This document shows, piece after piece, positions 36,101 through 46,614 of a stretch of 64,000 nt of DNA. The translations under genes and the position numbers were made by a program. The notes below the pieces were generated by a model, which was not told the origin of the DNA, did not search any database, and worked only from the letters and a program-made list of their open reading frames with translations. This stretch comes from Bryopsis sp. KO-2023. Lineage: Eukaryota; Chlorophyta; Ulvophyceae; Bryopsidales; Bryopsidaceae. Positions within the stretch are counted from its first letter, which is position 1, and each line of letters opens with the position of its first letter. Location: positions 5,890,001 to 5,954,000 of the forward strand of contig BSYQ01000001.1 of the NCBI GenBank assembly GCA_030272585.1. Reading direction: 5' to 3'.

Positions 36101-38012
36101 ACGAAAGTCTGACGTGGGGTTGACGAAATATATCCTTGGTTTCTGAACATCATGTCATATCTACCGTGGTCCGCAGCAACCCCAAACAAGAAGCTTATGC
36201 TCCTCAGCACAAGCAATCGACACTGCTACGATTTCAAACCCTCTGTCTCATTTAAGGCACTCTTACCATCCTTAATTCGGCGTTGGCTGACCCCTTCAAT
36301 GAACACACCATCCTTCTTGCTCTCTCGAATCGGCAGATTTCCAGAGTCGGGATTCAGCAAATCTGTGATCGTCTCGTTGTAAATCTCAACGATGGAGCAT
36401 TGGCAAGAAAATTTTACGGTTCCCCCCTACACACAGTTTCGAAACTATTTTCACAATGTATGACATCATTTCTTTATTCTTGTAAATTTGAAAGGACGAT
36501 TGCCTGGCATGTATTACTCACTCGACACGACAGGAAAATCCAGAAACCCAGCCTCTGCTGAAGTTCACCAAAGACAGCGAGTTCACTGAAATATCGATGC
36601 TGTGCAGGTCGCAATCGTTTAAATTCTAAACTAGGGTTATGAACTCGTGAACTCGAAATACGAGTTTAACTCCAGTTGATTTTTAGAAATCACCTACCGT
36701 TTTGGCCTCCTCCTGGGCGACTCTAGTGAAGAGCTTCTGATACATCCTTGGTATCAGCCCTGCCTGTGTGACACTCAACCCCCTTTCAGATTGCCCGCTT
36801 ATGACACAGCTCAACCATAACTCGTCAAACTTTGGCATACGTTTAATTGCGAATAGAAAAGCTTTTACATTCCATCAATTTTCAATCAGTTTCTTGAACA
36901 TTTGGTTAGAAAATCTAACCTGAGGAGGCATGAACTCAGGAATGTCTGCCCTCGGCAGTTGACCCCACATGGTCCATGTCTTTCCACTTCCAGTTTGACC
37001 GTAAGTGAAGATGCAACAATTAAATCCCTCGAGGCATCGGTCAATCAGGGGCTCGCCAGCAGCTGCATTCGAAACATTGCCATCATTTTAGCTTGAACAA
37101 ACAGTCACAATCGGGTTTAAATTAATATAAGAAACTTGGATTTACAAAAAAATCAAACAAAATCAAATCAAATTCCTCTCACAGACGCAGCAACATTTCC
37201 CCCCTTCCCCACCCCTTTTCACCCAGAGTCCCAGATTCCAATGCTGTGCAACCCCTGTGCTTCATGACCACGTTACCTTCGAAGACTTCTATTTGTGTTG
37301 AGTTTGGCCCAGCAACTTTGTCGAATGTGTAGACCTGGGCATCGGCGCCACATGTCAGGTTGAAATCCGATGTCTGACGAACCGCAGCTCGACCTAACAA
37401 AAGACAAAGCGACCATCAGACTGCAGCACCTCATCATGTCCGTTGACAGTTGTCTGACTACAGCTCAACGATTTATTGAAGAGTATGTCCAGCACTATTT
37501 TTCTTGCTAGAATCCGTACAACCTTAACGAAATCCACTATACTGTGGCAGAGACAAACAAGCCCTGGGGCAAAGACAGTAACTGGATGCACTGTCACTGA
37601 AATACCATTATGATTGGACAACCGTACGACAGCCGCCCCTCCCACTAATCACATCTCTCGAACCCAAGGCGTCGTTCTGAATGTCGGTCGACCATTCCTG
37701 ACGACCACGCAAAAAAAGGTTGCAAGAGTAAAAAGAAAAGTCGCTCGAACACGTCCCTCGCACTTTGGTGCGTCGACAATCCCCAAAAAAAAACCCTCAC
37801 CCGCACGTAAAGAAAGTTTATCGAACTGCGCACTCACCTTTATCGGAAGGATCTTGCGGCTTGATGCGGACGAGCACCTGTCATCACAGTGCCAGAGAAC
37901 GATCAGAGACCACCACTTGCAGCAACGACGCAATATACATCTATTTAAAACGCCGTGAGACTGTCGCTCCACCGACGGTTACAGACGGCTTCATTTCCTT
38001 GACTTGCAGCAT
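33156..38012 (-). CDS. Kinesin-12 motor (KIN12/KIF15 type)
   Basis: A multi-exon motor with an N-terminal kinesin domain. Exon 37838-37877 gives [13 protein letters not shown] and 37277-37393 gives [18 protein letters not shown]. Exon 36920-37062 gives the P-loop [15 protein letters not shown]. Around 36.3 kb comes [15 protein letters not shown], then switch [11 protein letters not shown] (~35.86 kb) and switch II LVDLAG joined across an intron to [23 protein letters not shown] and [17 protein letters not shown] follow. The neck IKNK/AVINES with [15 protein letters not shown] is typical of kinesin-12. A coiled-coil stretch and a long acidic Ser/Asp-rich tail end at the stop at 33156. The family works in spindles and, in plants, the phragmoplast. 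The start is uncertain; I propose ATG 38012, with a short exon spliced at the GTAACC near 37983. Confidence 0.88.
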
Positions 38013-38590
38013 CCGACTGGATTTCCCTTTACACAGTCTGTTCCCGACGGTCACCTAAACGTATCAGGTGCGGCCCCGACCGCCAGCGGAAGCGCATGCA
38101 GCGCTACTAGATATAGAACCGCGACCAAGCACCAACAGGTCAATCTCTTTCACGCGTTTCACGGGAGTTTCAGTGACCCTCGACAGCAGGCATTCTGTAT
38201 ATTTTGACCTTTCCTCGAGACATTGAGGGGAAACAAACAGCACAACACGAGCAATTCAACACCTTCACGGCATCGTTATCGGCAGCGTCTTCCTTATCGC
38301 TGGGGCGCCCCATCGCAACTGAGTGCCGAGGGAAGTGCCGCTTGCAGACGTTGGCGTTTCAACCCGGAAAGACTTGGGACGAACTGGGATGATACTGTTT
38401 TTTGATTTTTTTTGCCCGGCAAATGCAGCTAAAAAGTCGACAGGACGTCGTCGAGGGGTAGAGAAAAAAAAACTGTTCGGTGTTGTCTCGGAGGTTCGGC
38501 TTTGGCCAAGAAATTCCGCAATGTCAGTTTCAGAGAATTTTGCCTTAGTAAGGAAGAACTTGGCTGGAATGAAGTGATCGCAGTTGTCCC
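38013..38590. other. Upstream region of kinesin-12, no gene
   Basis: Promoter side of the kinesin gene and 3' side of the gene at 38591-39322. Plus-strand frames at 38204-38405 and 38323-38577 show no domain. Confidence 0.35.
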
Positions 38591-39322
38591 TCAAGACCTA
38601 CGCCGAGCTCTATTTCTTTTGGTCAGGTGCGACGATTGTAGGTATCCCGAATTGGTGAGCCGACGAAGACGGAATTTTTTTTGGGGGGGGGACGCTTGGT
38701 TAGATTGGTTCGATTGGTCGCTGGTTGCTGGTTGACGGCGACCAGCAGCCCTCATTTCCCGCCCCACAGACGCCACAGCCAGAAAATGATGAGGTTGGGA
38801 CAAAAGCAAGGAGATTCCGAGATGTAGTGCACCAGATGTGGTCACACCTCCAACGACCGTATTTATTATTGGGAATCTTATGAGGGTGTGGCACTCAAAG
38901 ACGTCGTCACATATCTCACATTCACTCCTGACGACCGCTTCAAGCACAAGCTGAGCTTTGAGACTGGTGGGCAGTGTGAATAACAAAAAGAGATTGGCTT
39001 GGAATGTGCTGCGCCCTGTGTGTACGCCCTTAAGGAAGTTCAGCACTGCTTTCGACCGAACATTTTTGATGCATGCAAAATGGGGGTCAGCTTTGAGACA
39101 GTCTTGCACTTTTTTTTCCTGCAGCCAATCAGCTTCCTCGGCAGTGAAGATATACTTGGAATCTAATAACAGCTTTCAAGGTGTGCGTCAGACAGTCCAC
39201 AACGATTCACAGTCCTTACATCCTGCTCGATTTGTATTCCACTCTTTCTGCAGGGTGGTACCCAACTCCGGAATATCTACTATGATCTCTGCCGAGAAAT
39301 TTCTAACCTTCCATTCCATCAT
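38591..39322 (-). CDS. Unrecognised protein overlapping the CCT1 stop
   Basis: Two exons give a 224-residue open frame. Exon 1 (39322-39220) starts with two adjacent ATGs inside the last codons of CCT1, in another frame, and reads [20 protein letters not shown] onward. A GTAAGG donor and a TTAG acceptor enclose a 57-base intron (39219-39163), and the phase fits. Exon 2 (39162-38591) begins SKYIFTAEEADWLQEKKVQD and includes CEICDDVFEC, a possible metal-binding pair. The composition looks protein-like up to about residue 130; the tail is basic. Another frame near 38704-38880 is also cysteine-rich, so an unseen splice or a break near 38890 is possible. I recognise no family. Confidence 0.38.
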
Positions 39323-42283
39323 CTTGAGGTGGATCCAACTTGATCAAGTCATCGACTCGCAAAATCGTGATTGCAGCTTCAGTGGCAAACTGCGGAAAAC
39401 ACACACACCGGGTGAAAATGAAACAAAACAAAACAAGGGGAAGAAAGCTAAATTGCATGGAATTTCATGGAGCACTGAGACAGACCCAGGCGGATTATTG
39501 CTTGCTGTGGTGAAATTCACCCAAGTAATACTTATCAAACACCAAAATCTGTTTCAAAGATATTTACCAAGGTCTTTCATTATGGCAGTCATAAGTGGAA
39601 CTACCATGTGTCCTTCACAGACACCCAAAGGAAAAAATGCCCCCAACAATTATAGTTTGAAGATGTGGCTTCGAGAGGTGCTTGGCACCTCAATAATCAC
39701 ATTCATCCCACCTGCAGCATCTTGATTTTGCTCATGGCTGGCTCGAGTACACCCGCCTCCACGTTATCCCTGAGCGTTCCCCCAACCAGGTCCAGTCCAA
39801 ACCTCGCAAGATGTTGCTTGTCAGTCCGGGTCTGAGCGGCATGATGATATGCCCTGAGCTTTGCAACCAATTCTGTCGCGTCCTGGGCTGCATTGACTGC
39901 CAGAGTTTTTGGTATGACCAACAACGCATCCGCAAACTCGGCGATCGCCAATTGTTCGCGGGACCCGAGGGTGGTGGCGAAGTTTTCGAGATAGATGGAC
40001 AAGGCAGCTTCAACCGATCCACCCCCAGGTACAACGCTCCCCGATTCCAGCACTCTCTTGACGATGCAAAGAGCGTCATGCATGCTTCGGTCCATTTCGT
40101 CGAGAAGGAAGTCATTCGCACCTCTCAACATCAGCGTAACGACTTGGCTACTCTTGCAACCCTGCGATCGAAGCAACAGTGTTCGGACTCCATGACAGTG
40201 GATGACTGCATGACTACCCCACACAGGTTGAAACTCACGATTGATGGACAAAAAAAATGGTAAGCATGAAAGGGGCGAAAAGTTTGCCCACCTTGAATAT
40301 CAAGATATCATCATCGGCCACCCTCTCTTCTGCCACCTCATCAGCAGTACCCAGCCAGGACGGGTCGAACGATTCTTGTCCCTCCATATCTCCGAAATTC
40401 AACATCACTGAGGCGCCGGTTGCTCGCGCTATTCTCTTCAGGTCGTCTTTCGGAACTCTCCTGACCTGATGACAGACAACACAGTTCACTTCATTGCATC
40501 CAGAACTCCTCGACAAATATGATTCTGCATTAGAAATTGATCCAGGGGGTAGGAGAGGATTCATCCAAGCATTGAGTGTTTCAGAACCCACCGCGATCGC
40601 TTCGGACTCCACGAAATACTTCAGCGACATGTCGTCGATACCCTTCGAGGTTAAAATTACGTTTGCCCCTGCTTCCAGCATCATTTGAATCCTTTCTTTG
40701 GTGATATCTAATTCTCGTTCCCTTATTTTCTCCAGCTCCTTGGGGTCCGTGACGACGATTTGCACCCCCAAATGCATCCTAGCTTTTTGCAAGTTCATGT
40801 CGATGCAGGCCACTTTTGCGGCCTTGACGACTTTCGGCATTCCTTGGGCTGATCTTCCCATGTTCAGCGCATACCCTTGAAACACTTTGCTTTCTTTCGT
40901 TCCTTTGCCGTGAGCTTTCAGGACGTGTATGGATCGAATGGGGTAAGTGATTTTTCCAGTGTCCGAAACCGACTTCACGGAAGTGACCGCATCCACCACG
41001 AGATCGGCAAAAAACGTATCGGATGCCGACAGAAACTTGGAAGACATGGAGGTTCGAGCAGCGTTCAAGAAGACCTCGCCACCAAGCTTCTCTGTTGGGG
41101 TGGCAATATTTTCCAGAATATATTTGCATGCCTGAAGTTTGAGGAGAATCGACTCAAAAAACATCAAACCAACAACAAATAGACATGTGGGCATAAAATC
41201 GATGTCGAATGCTTTTTTATTCTCGATTGCCAAAGGAATGGAAAATCACGATTGCTTCTCGCTGTCTAATCCAAAAAAGAAAGATACAGTGAAATATACA
41301 TTCGTAGTGGTTGTGCCAGATATGTACCTCTTTCATTGCCAGCTTGAATCCACTCATAATGCTTGTGGGGTGAATTTTTGTTCGAATCAAATCGTTAGCC
41401 CGTTTCAACAACTCTGCAGCGAATATCACAACGGATGTTGTCCCATCACCCACTTCTTGATCTTGCAGATCCGCCAAATCCACCAATACCTAGCAGCAAG
41501 TAGGAACAAAACAAGCAAAGTTTCATTTCGGTAGGTGCAACAGAACACAGCAAAACTTGCTCTTTTTCCAGCGTTTTCATTCGCGGACCTTGGAATGCTT
41601 TGGCAAAAGCAACTGAAATAGAACTCAGGTTTTAGCATACGATTAACCTAATTTGTTTTTGGCCTGGCTTGGAAAATTAATTCTGAGCTGCACAGCATTC
41701 AGGACGAATAGCTGTCAACATTTTTTGCCACGGGGCTTTGCCAACGAACGACAGTTTCGAAACATAGGATTGCCCAACTCACTTTTGCAGCAGGGTGTTC
41801 CACTTCCAACAACTTCAATATCGTAGCTCCATCATTGGTGATGGTGACGTCACCAATATCATCCACAAGCATCTATATCACAGGCAAAAAAAACTTTTTA
41901 TTCTGAGGTGCACCCCTCAACTAAAAAGAAAAGTTGGCCCTTTGGGATCCTTTCAGGTAGAGGAGTTTCCATCTGGGTTTATGAAGTTTCAGGAAATTCT
42001 GCAGCCCCCCAGACTTCTCTGTTGCAAGATGTTCAAAGGAAGCTCCCCAACACTTCTCACTCCCCCACGAGGATTGTGCAAGATTTCCTTCGTCGAGACA
42101 ACTGGATTCCGATCACGTAGCTCTTTGCCAGCGAGAACCAACCTTGTCCAATCCTACGGGCCCTAACGAGGACTTGACGATATTGGCAATCGCCGATACC
42201 GCCACGACGTTTTGAGTTCGTACGTCTTCGCCAGATTCCCGCTCGCCATTGATCTGCAACCGAGCAGGCGCCAGTGCCGCCAT
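39303..42283 (-). CDS. CCT1: Chaperonin CCT subunit alpha (TCP-1)
   Basis: This is the alpha subunit of the cytosolic TRiC/CCT ring, which folds actin, tubulin and other proteins using ATP. Exon 1 is 42283-42143 (start [15 protein letters not shown], ending [10 protein letters not shown] before GTTGGT). The next exons give [20 protein letters not shown] (~41.8 kb) and the ATP-site motif [12 protein letters not shown] (~41.45 kb). The large exon ~41100-40270 carries the apical domain, with [29 protein letters not shown] and [12 protein letters not shown]. The next (~40240-39720) has [33 protein letters not shown] and [18 protein letters not shown]. The last exon (39389-39303) ends [17 protein letters not shown] and stops at 39303. 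Motif order and spelling follow CCT1 rather than other CCT subunits. Borders of the exon near 40.49 kb are uncertain. Confidence 0.95.
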
Positions 42284-42446
42284 TGATCCGATTCACAGGT
42301 CGAAACAAAAGCCGATGCTGCTTCGGTACTCGGGACACCGGAAGGCAAGAGTTGCGCGGTGATAAAGAATGTCGATCGACTCCCCAAAGCAAAGCAGTGG
42401 CTGATCAGACGTTGCTGATCTCCTGTATACGTTTCGAATATATTCT

Positions 42447-43411
42447 CTACTGAACCGAGGACGACGCCGCCAGCGTTTCCAACTCGAAGATTGCTTCTGG
42501 TGAGGGGTCCCTCTCCTCAATATGCCAGAATGAGCAACAGCAGTGCAAGAAATTAGATGCGAGAAGAAGACAACTGAACCAGAGTACGACACCCCAAGAT
42601 TTGGCTTGCCAGTTTCTGGAGCAGTGCGAATTCTCCATCTTTCCTGTTGGAATTTTCGTTGCTCGCTCAACCCCGAAGAATCACAAGCTTCACTTCTCTT
42701 ATGAAAACATGCAATCAAGTGGAACAAAGTTTTATGACATGCCGCTCCCCCCCCCCCAGTCTACCCCTTGACACAAACAATCAGACAATCCCCCAGCACT
42801 GCCAATTTGCAGTAGGTTGCAACCCACTCCATCTCCAGCATTCTTCCTAAGGCAGCATTGGAATCATTAATCCTCCTAAAGAGGGCAATTGTAACAATGG
42901 GTTTTGTGATGGCTTCCTGTTCATCAGGCATTTTTTTTGGTGTATTTTCACTGGAGATGGCAGCATTCAGCTCAGAATTCCCCAGCCCTCCACTACTGCA
43001 CCCACTACACCAGGTCTGCCAACTGCCCCTTATGAATTATCTGAGGTGGATGCCACTTGAATCCACCCTGTGGATGTTGGATGGGTTTTTTTTTCTACAT
43101 CATGTGGTACAGAGGAGTGAAAGAGATGCACACCACGCCCATGTGGGTAGCGTCATCCACATTTCAGTGCAAGACAAATAAAATCTCCAACCTTTTTCTT
43201 GCAAGCTACGGTTTTTTTTCCGAGCCTCCTGATTAGTACGCCATCCAGTGTCAGCCCAAATTCTCCTCCAAGGAGCCGCTCCTGGCATCCCCCCCCCCAC
43301 ACACTCGAGGAACTCGGCGCTGTGTAACCATTTGAACTCATCATCGTGCAAGAATCCCTCTTCTTGTTGCATTTGCTTGCTCTCCAGTCGACCTTTTTTT
43401 CGAACCACCAT
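42447..43411 (-). CDS. Unrecognised multi-exon gene upstream of CCT1
   Basis: Four coding-looking blocks line up on the minus strand. The first, from ATG 43411, reads MVVRKKGRLESKQMQQEEGF then HDDEFKWLHSAEFLE. The second (~43000-42770) has SELNAAISSENTPKKMPDEQ and ITKPIVTIALFRRINDSNAA. The third (~42660-42590) has SNENSNRKDGEFALLQKLAS. The fourth gives DPSPEAIFELETLAASSSVQ and stops at 42447. Phases fit a GTGTCG donor to a GAGAG acceptor between the last two. The stop is 164 bp before the CCT1 start, and the start is 70 bp from the divergent RAMA-CW gene. No domain is recognised; the protein looks small, helical and charged. Exon borders in the first half are guesses. Confidence 0.45.
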
Positions 43412-43480
43412 CAACACCCACGCCGGACCAAGAACCAAGGTTTGACTACCATTCGCGAAATCTCATTTCCAGACACCCCT

Positions 43481-45765
43481 ATGGAGCGGTGGCGGAACTT
43501 TCATCACCCCATTTCGCTCACATCCGGCCCCGTAATCAGCGCCACCAGGCACGAGGAGTTGCGCCTTGGCCAGCGAGTGGACGACCCAGGTTAGCCGAGT
43601 TCGGGAGGAACCGCAGCGCCGTTTCTCGCGTGTGGGGGTTGGCTCGTGGTCTGTGTCCACTTTTCCCCCTGTCTTGAGTTGGGATGGCAGAGATTCGTTG
43701 GTTCAGAACAGCCGAGTGCGTTTCGAGATGGCCAGTCCGAGGTGTTTTCGTTCGTGTTTTTGGGATGGGTCGTGGAGTAAGATTCTTGGTCGTACTGCGC
43801 ACGCGGACTGTCTATACAGGGTTTCGTCCGAACTTTTTCTAAAACTCAGCTCGGTGAAAAACTCGTTCAAAACTTTGGTTGTGGACTTGATTTTGGGCGA
43901 GTGTTGGTCGGAGGGAGGGTTAGATGCGCTGTTCGGGTCCATTTCGATTCGTTGTCCTGTCACAAAGCGGTTGTTCGCTAATCAACAGCCAGAATCGTGT
44001 GTTGATTGTCGTCACGTTGACTTTTTTTACCTGTTTTCGCAGCACGCATCTCGGGGGTTGTTCTATCCAATCAAACGTCGAGCAGGCCCCAGCGTGCAAC
44101 TCGCTCGAAGGGTTTTGCCAAGGAAAAAGCAAAAGACGTCAAGAATCCGAAGCAAGAACGGAAAAGGAAAGCGACGCCCGAGACAGCGAAGAAACAATCG
44201 GGAAAAAACCAGACCACAGAGGTGCACACCAACATAAATCTATTTCTGAGCCTTACCTTGCCCAGAGTTTTGCCTCAACCGAAAATCTTTCCTGTGGTTT
44301 TCTCTTGTGGTTGAAACCAGGGCCATGCTTCAGTTGCTCAGAAAATCCAACTGAATATGGGGGCTCAATGGCTCAATATCCAGTCCTATGTGTTATGGCA
44401 ATTATTCTTGGGCTTCAGCTTGGGGTCCCGCAATGTCTCCCCATTAAGCAGAAAAGCAGAGATATTAACACAGCGAATTCTGGCAGGGAGCTGGTGGCAG
44501 CAATGTCAAAAAACAGAAGGTTCAGCTTGCTCCGTCCCCGTCAATCGGCCCCGCTCCGGTTCGCCCCTCCAGAAAACCTGCTGGAGGGCAGCTCAAAAAA
44601 CATGGGCCCTTGCAAATCAAAGATTTGGTGGATGGCCAAATCATCACCCCTGGGGTAAACAAGGTGTCCGTCCATTACAAGGGTGCCACATACAAAGCCG
44701 ATCTGAGCAAGGAAGGGACCATAATTTACGCAGGTAGGGCTCGAATTACACAGCCTGTGTCAATCACTGAACAGTTTTTAGATTTTGAGATATATATGCA
44801 CCTGCACAGTATGTCAGAAAAAGCTCTTTTCTGACCACAATCTCTCCAGTTTTCCCATGCGGAAATTCTACAATGGAATTCCAGCTATGATTTGTTTTCA
44901 TTTTTTTGTGTGTGTGTTTTTGATAATGCCAGGACGTCAGTTTCATGCAGCCAGTGCCTTTTCGGTTCATGTCAAACGGCTGCTGACCCCAAACAAGCAA
45001 GGGGATGACGGGTGGAAGAGTGTGCATGTGGATGGGAAACCCCTGGAGGAATGGCGGGCGGATTATTTCGAAAAACAACTGCACAGGCAGAAACCAGGGG
45101 GCAAAACATCTTCGGAAGGGGTGGCTTGTGCCAACGGTGGAAAACGAGGCGGCAGGAAAGAGAAGGGCGGACGAAGGCAAAGCTCAAAGCAGTTAGCAGC
45201 AGCAGAACCCTTGCCACAGGTGAGGCATCCGCAAGTTGCACATAAACAGTGGTGTACCAGCACCCCCTCTTTCAAAATCCTAACTTCAACAAGCATTCAG
45301 AGGACCCCTGTGCATCGTTTTTTTCCAAAAGAACATTTAAATTTCTTAGAAAAAGAAATATATATATAAATTCCAAAAAATTCAATTTACCAAATCTTTC
45401 TCGAATAGGGGCATGTTTATAAAAACTAATGGTTTCGGCTAATGCTTGCTTTAAAAACATGCTACGATGTTCGGCGGCGAGAATCAGTGACTCGGTACGT
45501 CTCCCTGTAGACAGTGTTATAGCGGCAAGTGTTCATGGCCACCGATTGTATTGCTTTTCAGGAGGATGCATTTGCAACAGACAATGGCATCGCTGAAGTT
45601 GCGACAGACCATTGGGTTCAATGCAGCCGATGCGAGGTGTGGAGGGTGGTCATGCCAGAGTTCTGGGAAATAGTGCAGTCAGACACTCGGGAAGAGTGGT
45701 TCTGCGAGGATGCCGATTGGGACATCACTGAATGTCACCCTTACACAAAGGCATGCTCAGGGTGA
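43481..45765 (+). CDS. RAMA-domain plus CW zinc-finger protein (predicted chromatin reader)
   Basis: Five exons with consistent phases encode about 330 residues. Exon 1 starts at ATG 43481 (MERWRNFHHPISLTSG) and ends at GTTAGC. Exon 2 (~44041-44220) is Lys-rich and likely nuclear-localising (KEKAKDVKNPKQERKRKA). Exon 3 is 44487-44733 and exon 4 ~44932-45220. Together they make one RAMA domain: LQIKDLVDGQIITPGVNKVS, HYKGATYKADL, GTIIYAGRQF, SAFSVHVKRL and DGWKSVHVDGKPLEEWRADY. Exon 5 (from about 45562) carries a CW zinc finger with WVQCSRCEVWR, EEWFCEDADWD and a fourth Cys in TECHP. RAMA is the module that reads N6-methyladenine DNA in MPND-type proteins, and CW fingers bind methylated H3K4. 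There is no MPN protease domain. A GGGTGAAG donor before the stop could allow an alternative C-terminus. Confidence 0.8.
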
Positions 45766-46614
45766 AGGCCAGGGGCCTGGGGGTTCCCCATGTGAGTGTG
45801 TGTGTGTGTTTCTTTGCACCTTTTTTTTTTCTTTGCTTGGGTTTGCAGGGGGTGTGATGTCTGTGTCGGGGAAGGGGCAATTTCTTTTTTTCCTTTGCGG
45901 AATTTGGTGAACGGGGTTGTGCGGGGATGATTGTTGTGGATATTTGGAAAGGATCTAGAATTCGGGGGTGTGTTATAGATGAAATTGGGCGTTGCGAGAC
46001 AAAAGAGGAGATGTGGGGTCCAGGGGGAGGATTGCTGCCGGCCCTGTTTGCAAGTGTGGCGGAGGGACCCTGCATTCAATATGATTGGTGCCAGTTGCAT
46101 CATTTTAGATTTGTAGACTTGCTTGGGAGTTGGGGGTTTTGTTGTCCAGAGGAAAAGAGACGGCGATAATTCTCAAATGGGCTTTTGGGGAATTTTAATT
46201 CCAGGATTGACAATCAACTGGATCATGCAGTTTTGGATGTTCTTTGCGGTGATTTGGTTTTTCTGCCTCTCCCAAGTGCGTCCTTGATTTCCAATATGAA
46301 CTGTTGAGGCACCAGAATGCCATTTCGCCAATCGACTGGAGCATCATGGAGTGAACTGTTGTATCTTCTTGCATATTCCCACGATTGGGCAATGGTGCTA
46401 CCAGAATATCATTTACAACATCTCAATGCTACAATAATGACTGACAGACGCTCCATTGCTGTCGCTGCGGAGCAGTAACGATTAACTGGTTTTCAAAGGG
46501 ATGTGTTTGTCGGATCTTACGTAAGCCTGCAACCCAGTTTCTACCCAATGGCCCTTCAGCATCCAGCAGAATTGCTTGGGAGCATGTGGTATCTTACAAC
46601 TGGTGTCTGCGAGA
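45766..46614. other. Between RAMA-CW and ArgJ
   Basis: Likely 3' UTR of the RAMA-CW gene and ArgJ promoter. A TTTTAATTCCAG acceptor near 46204 opens a plus frame in phase with the GGGTGAAG donor at the CW exon end, and another 53-codon plus frame (ATG ~46316) reads protein-like. Either could be an alternative terminal exon, but I cannot support one over the other. Confidence 0.3.

Noticed and set aside
46195-46392. Minus-strand 65-codon frame between RAMA-CW and ArgJ
   Set aside because: The plus strand reads better here, with a phase-matched acceptor; the minus frame has no family or splice support.
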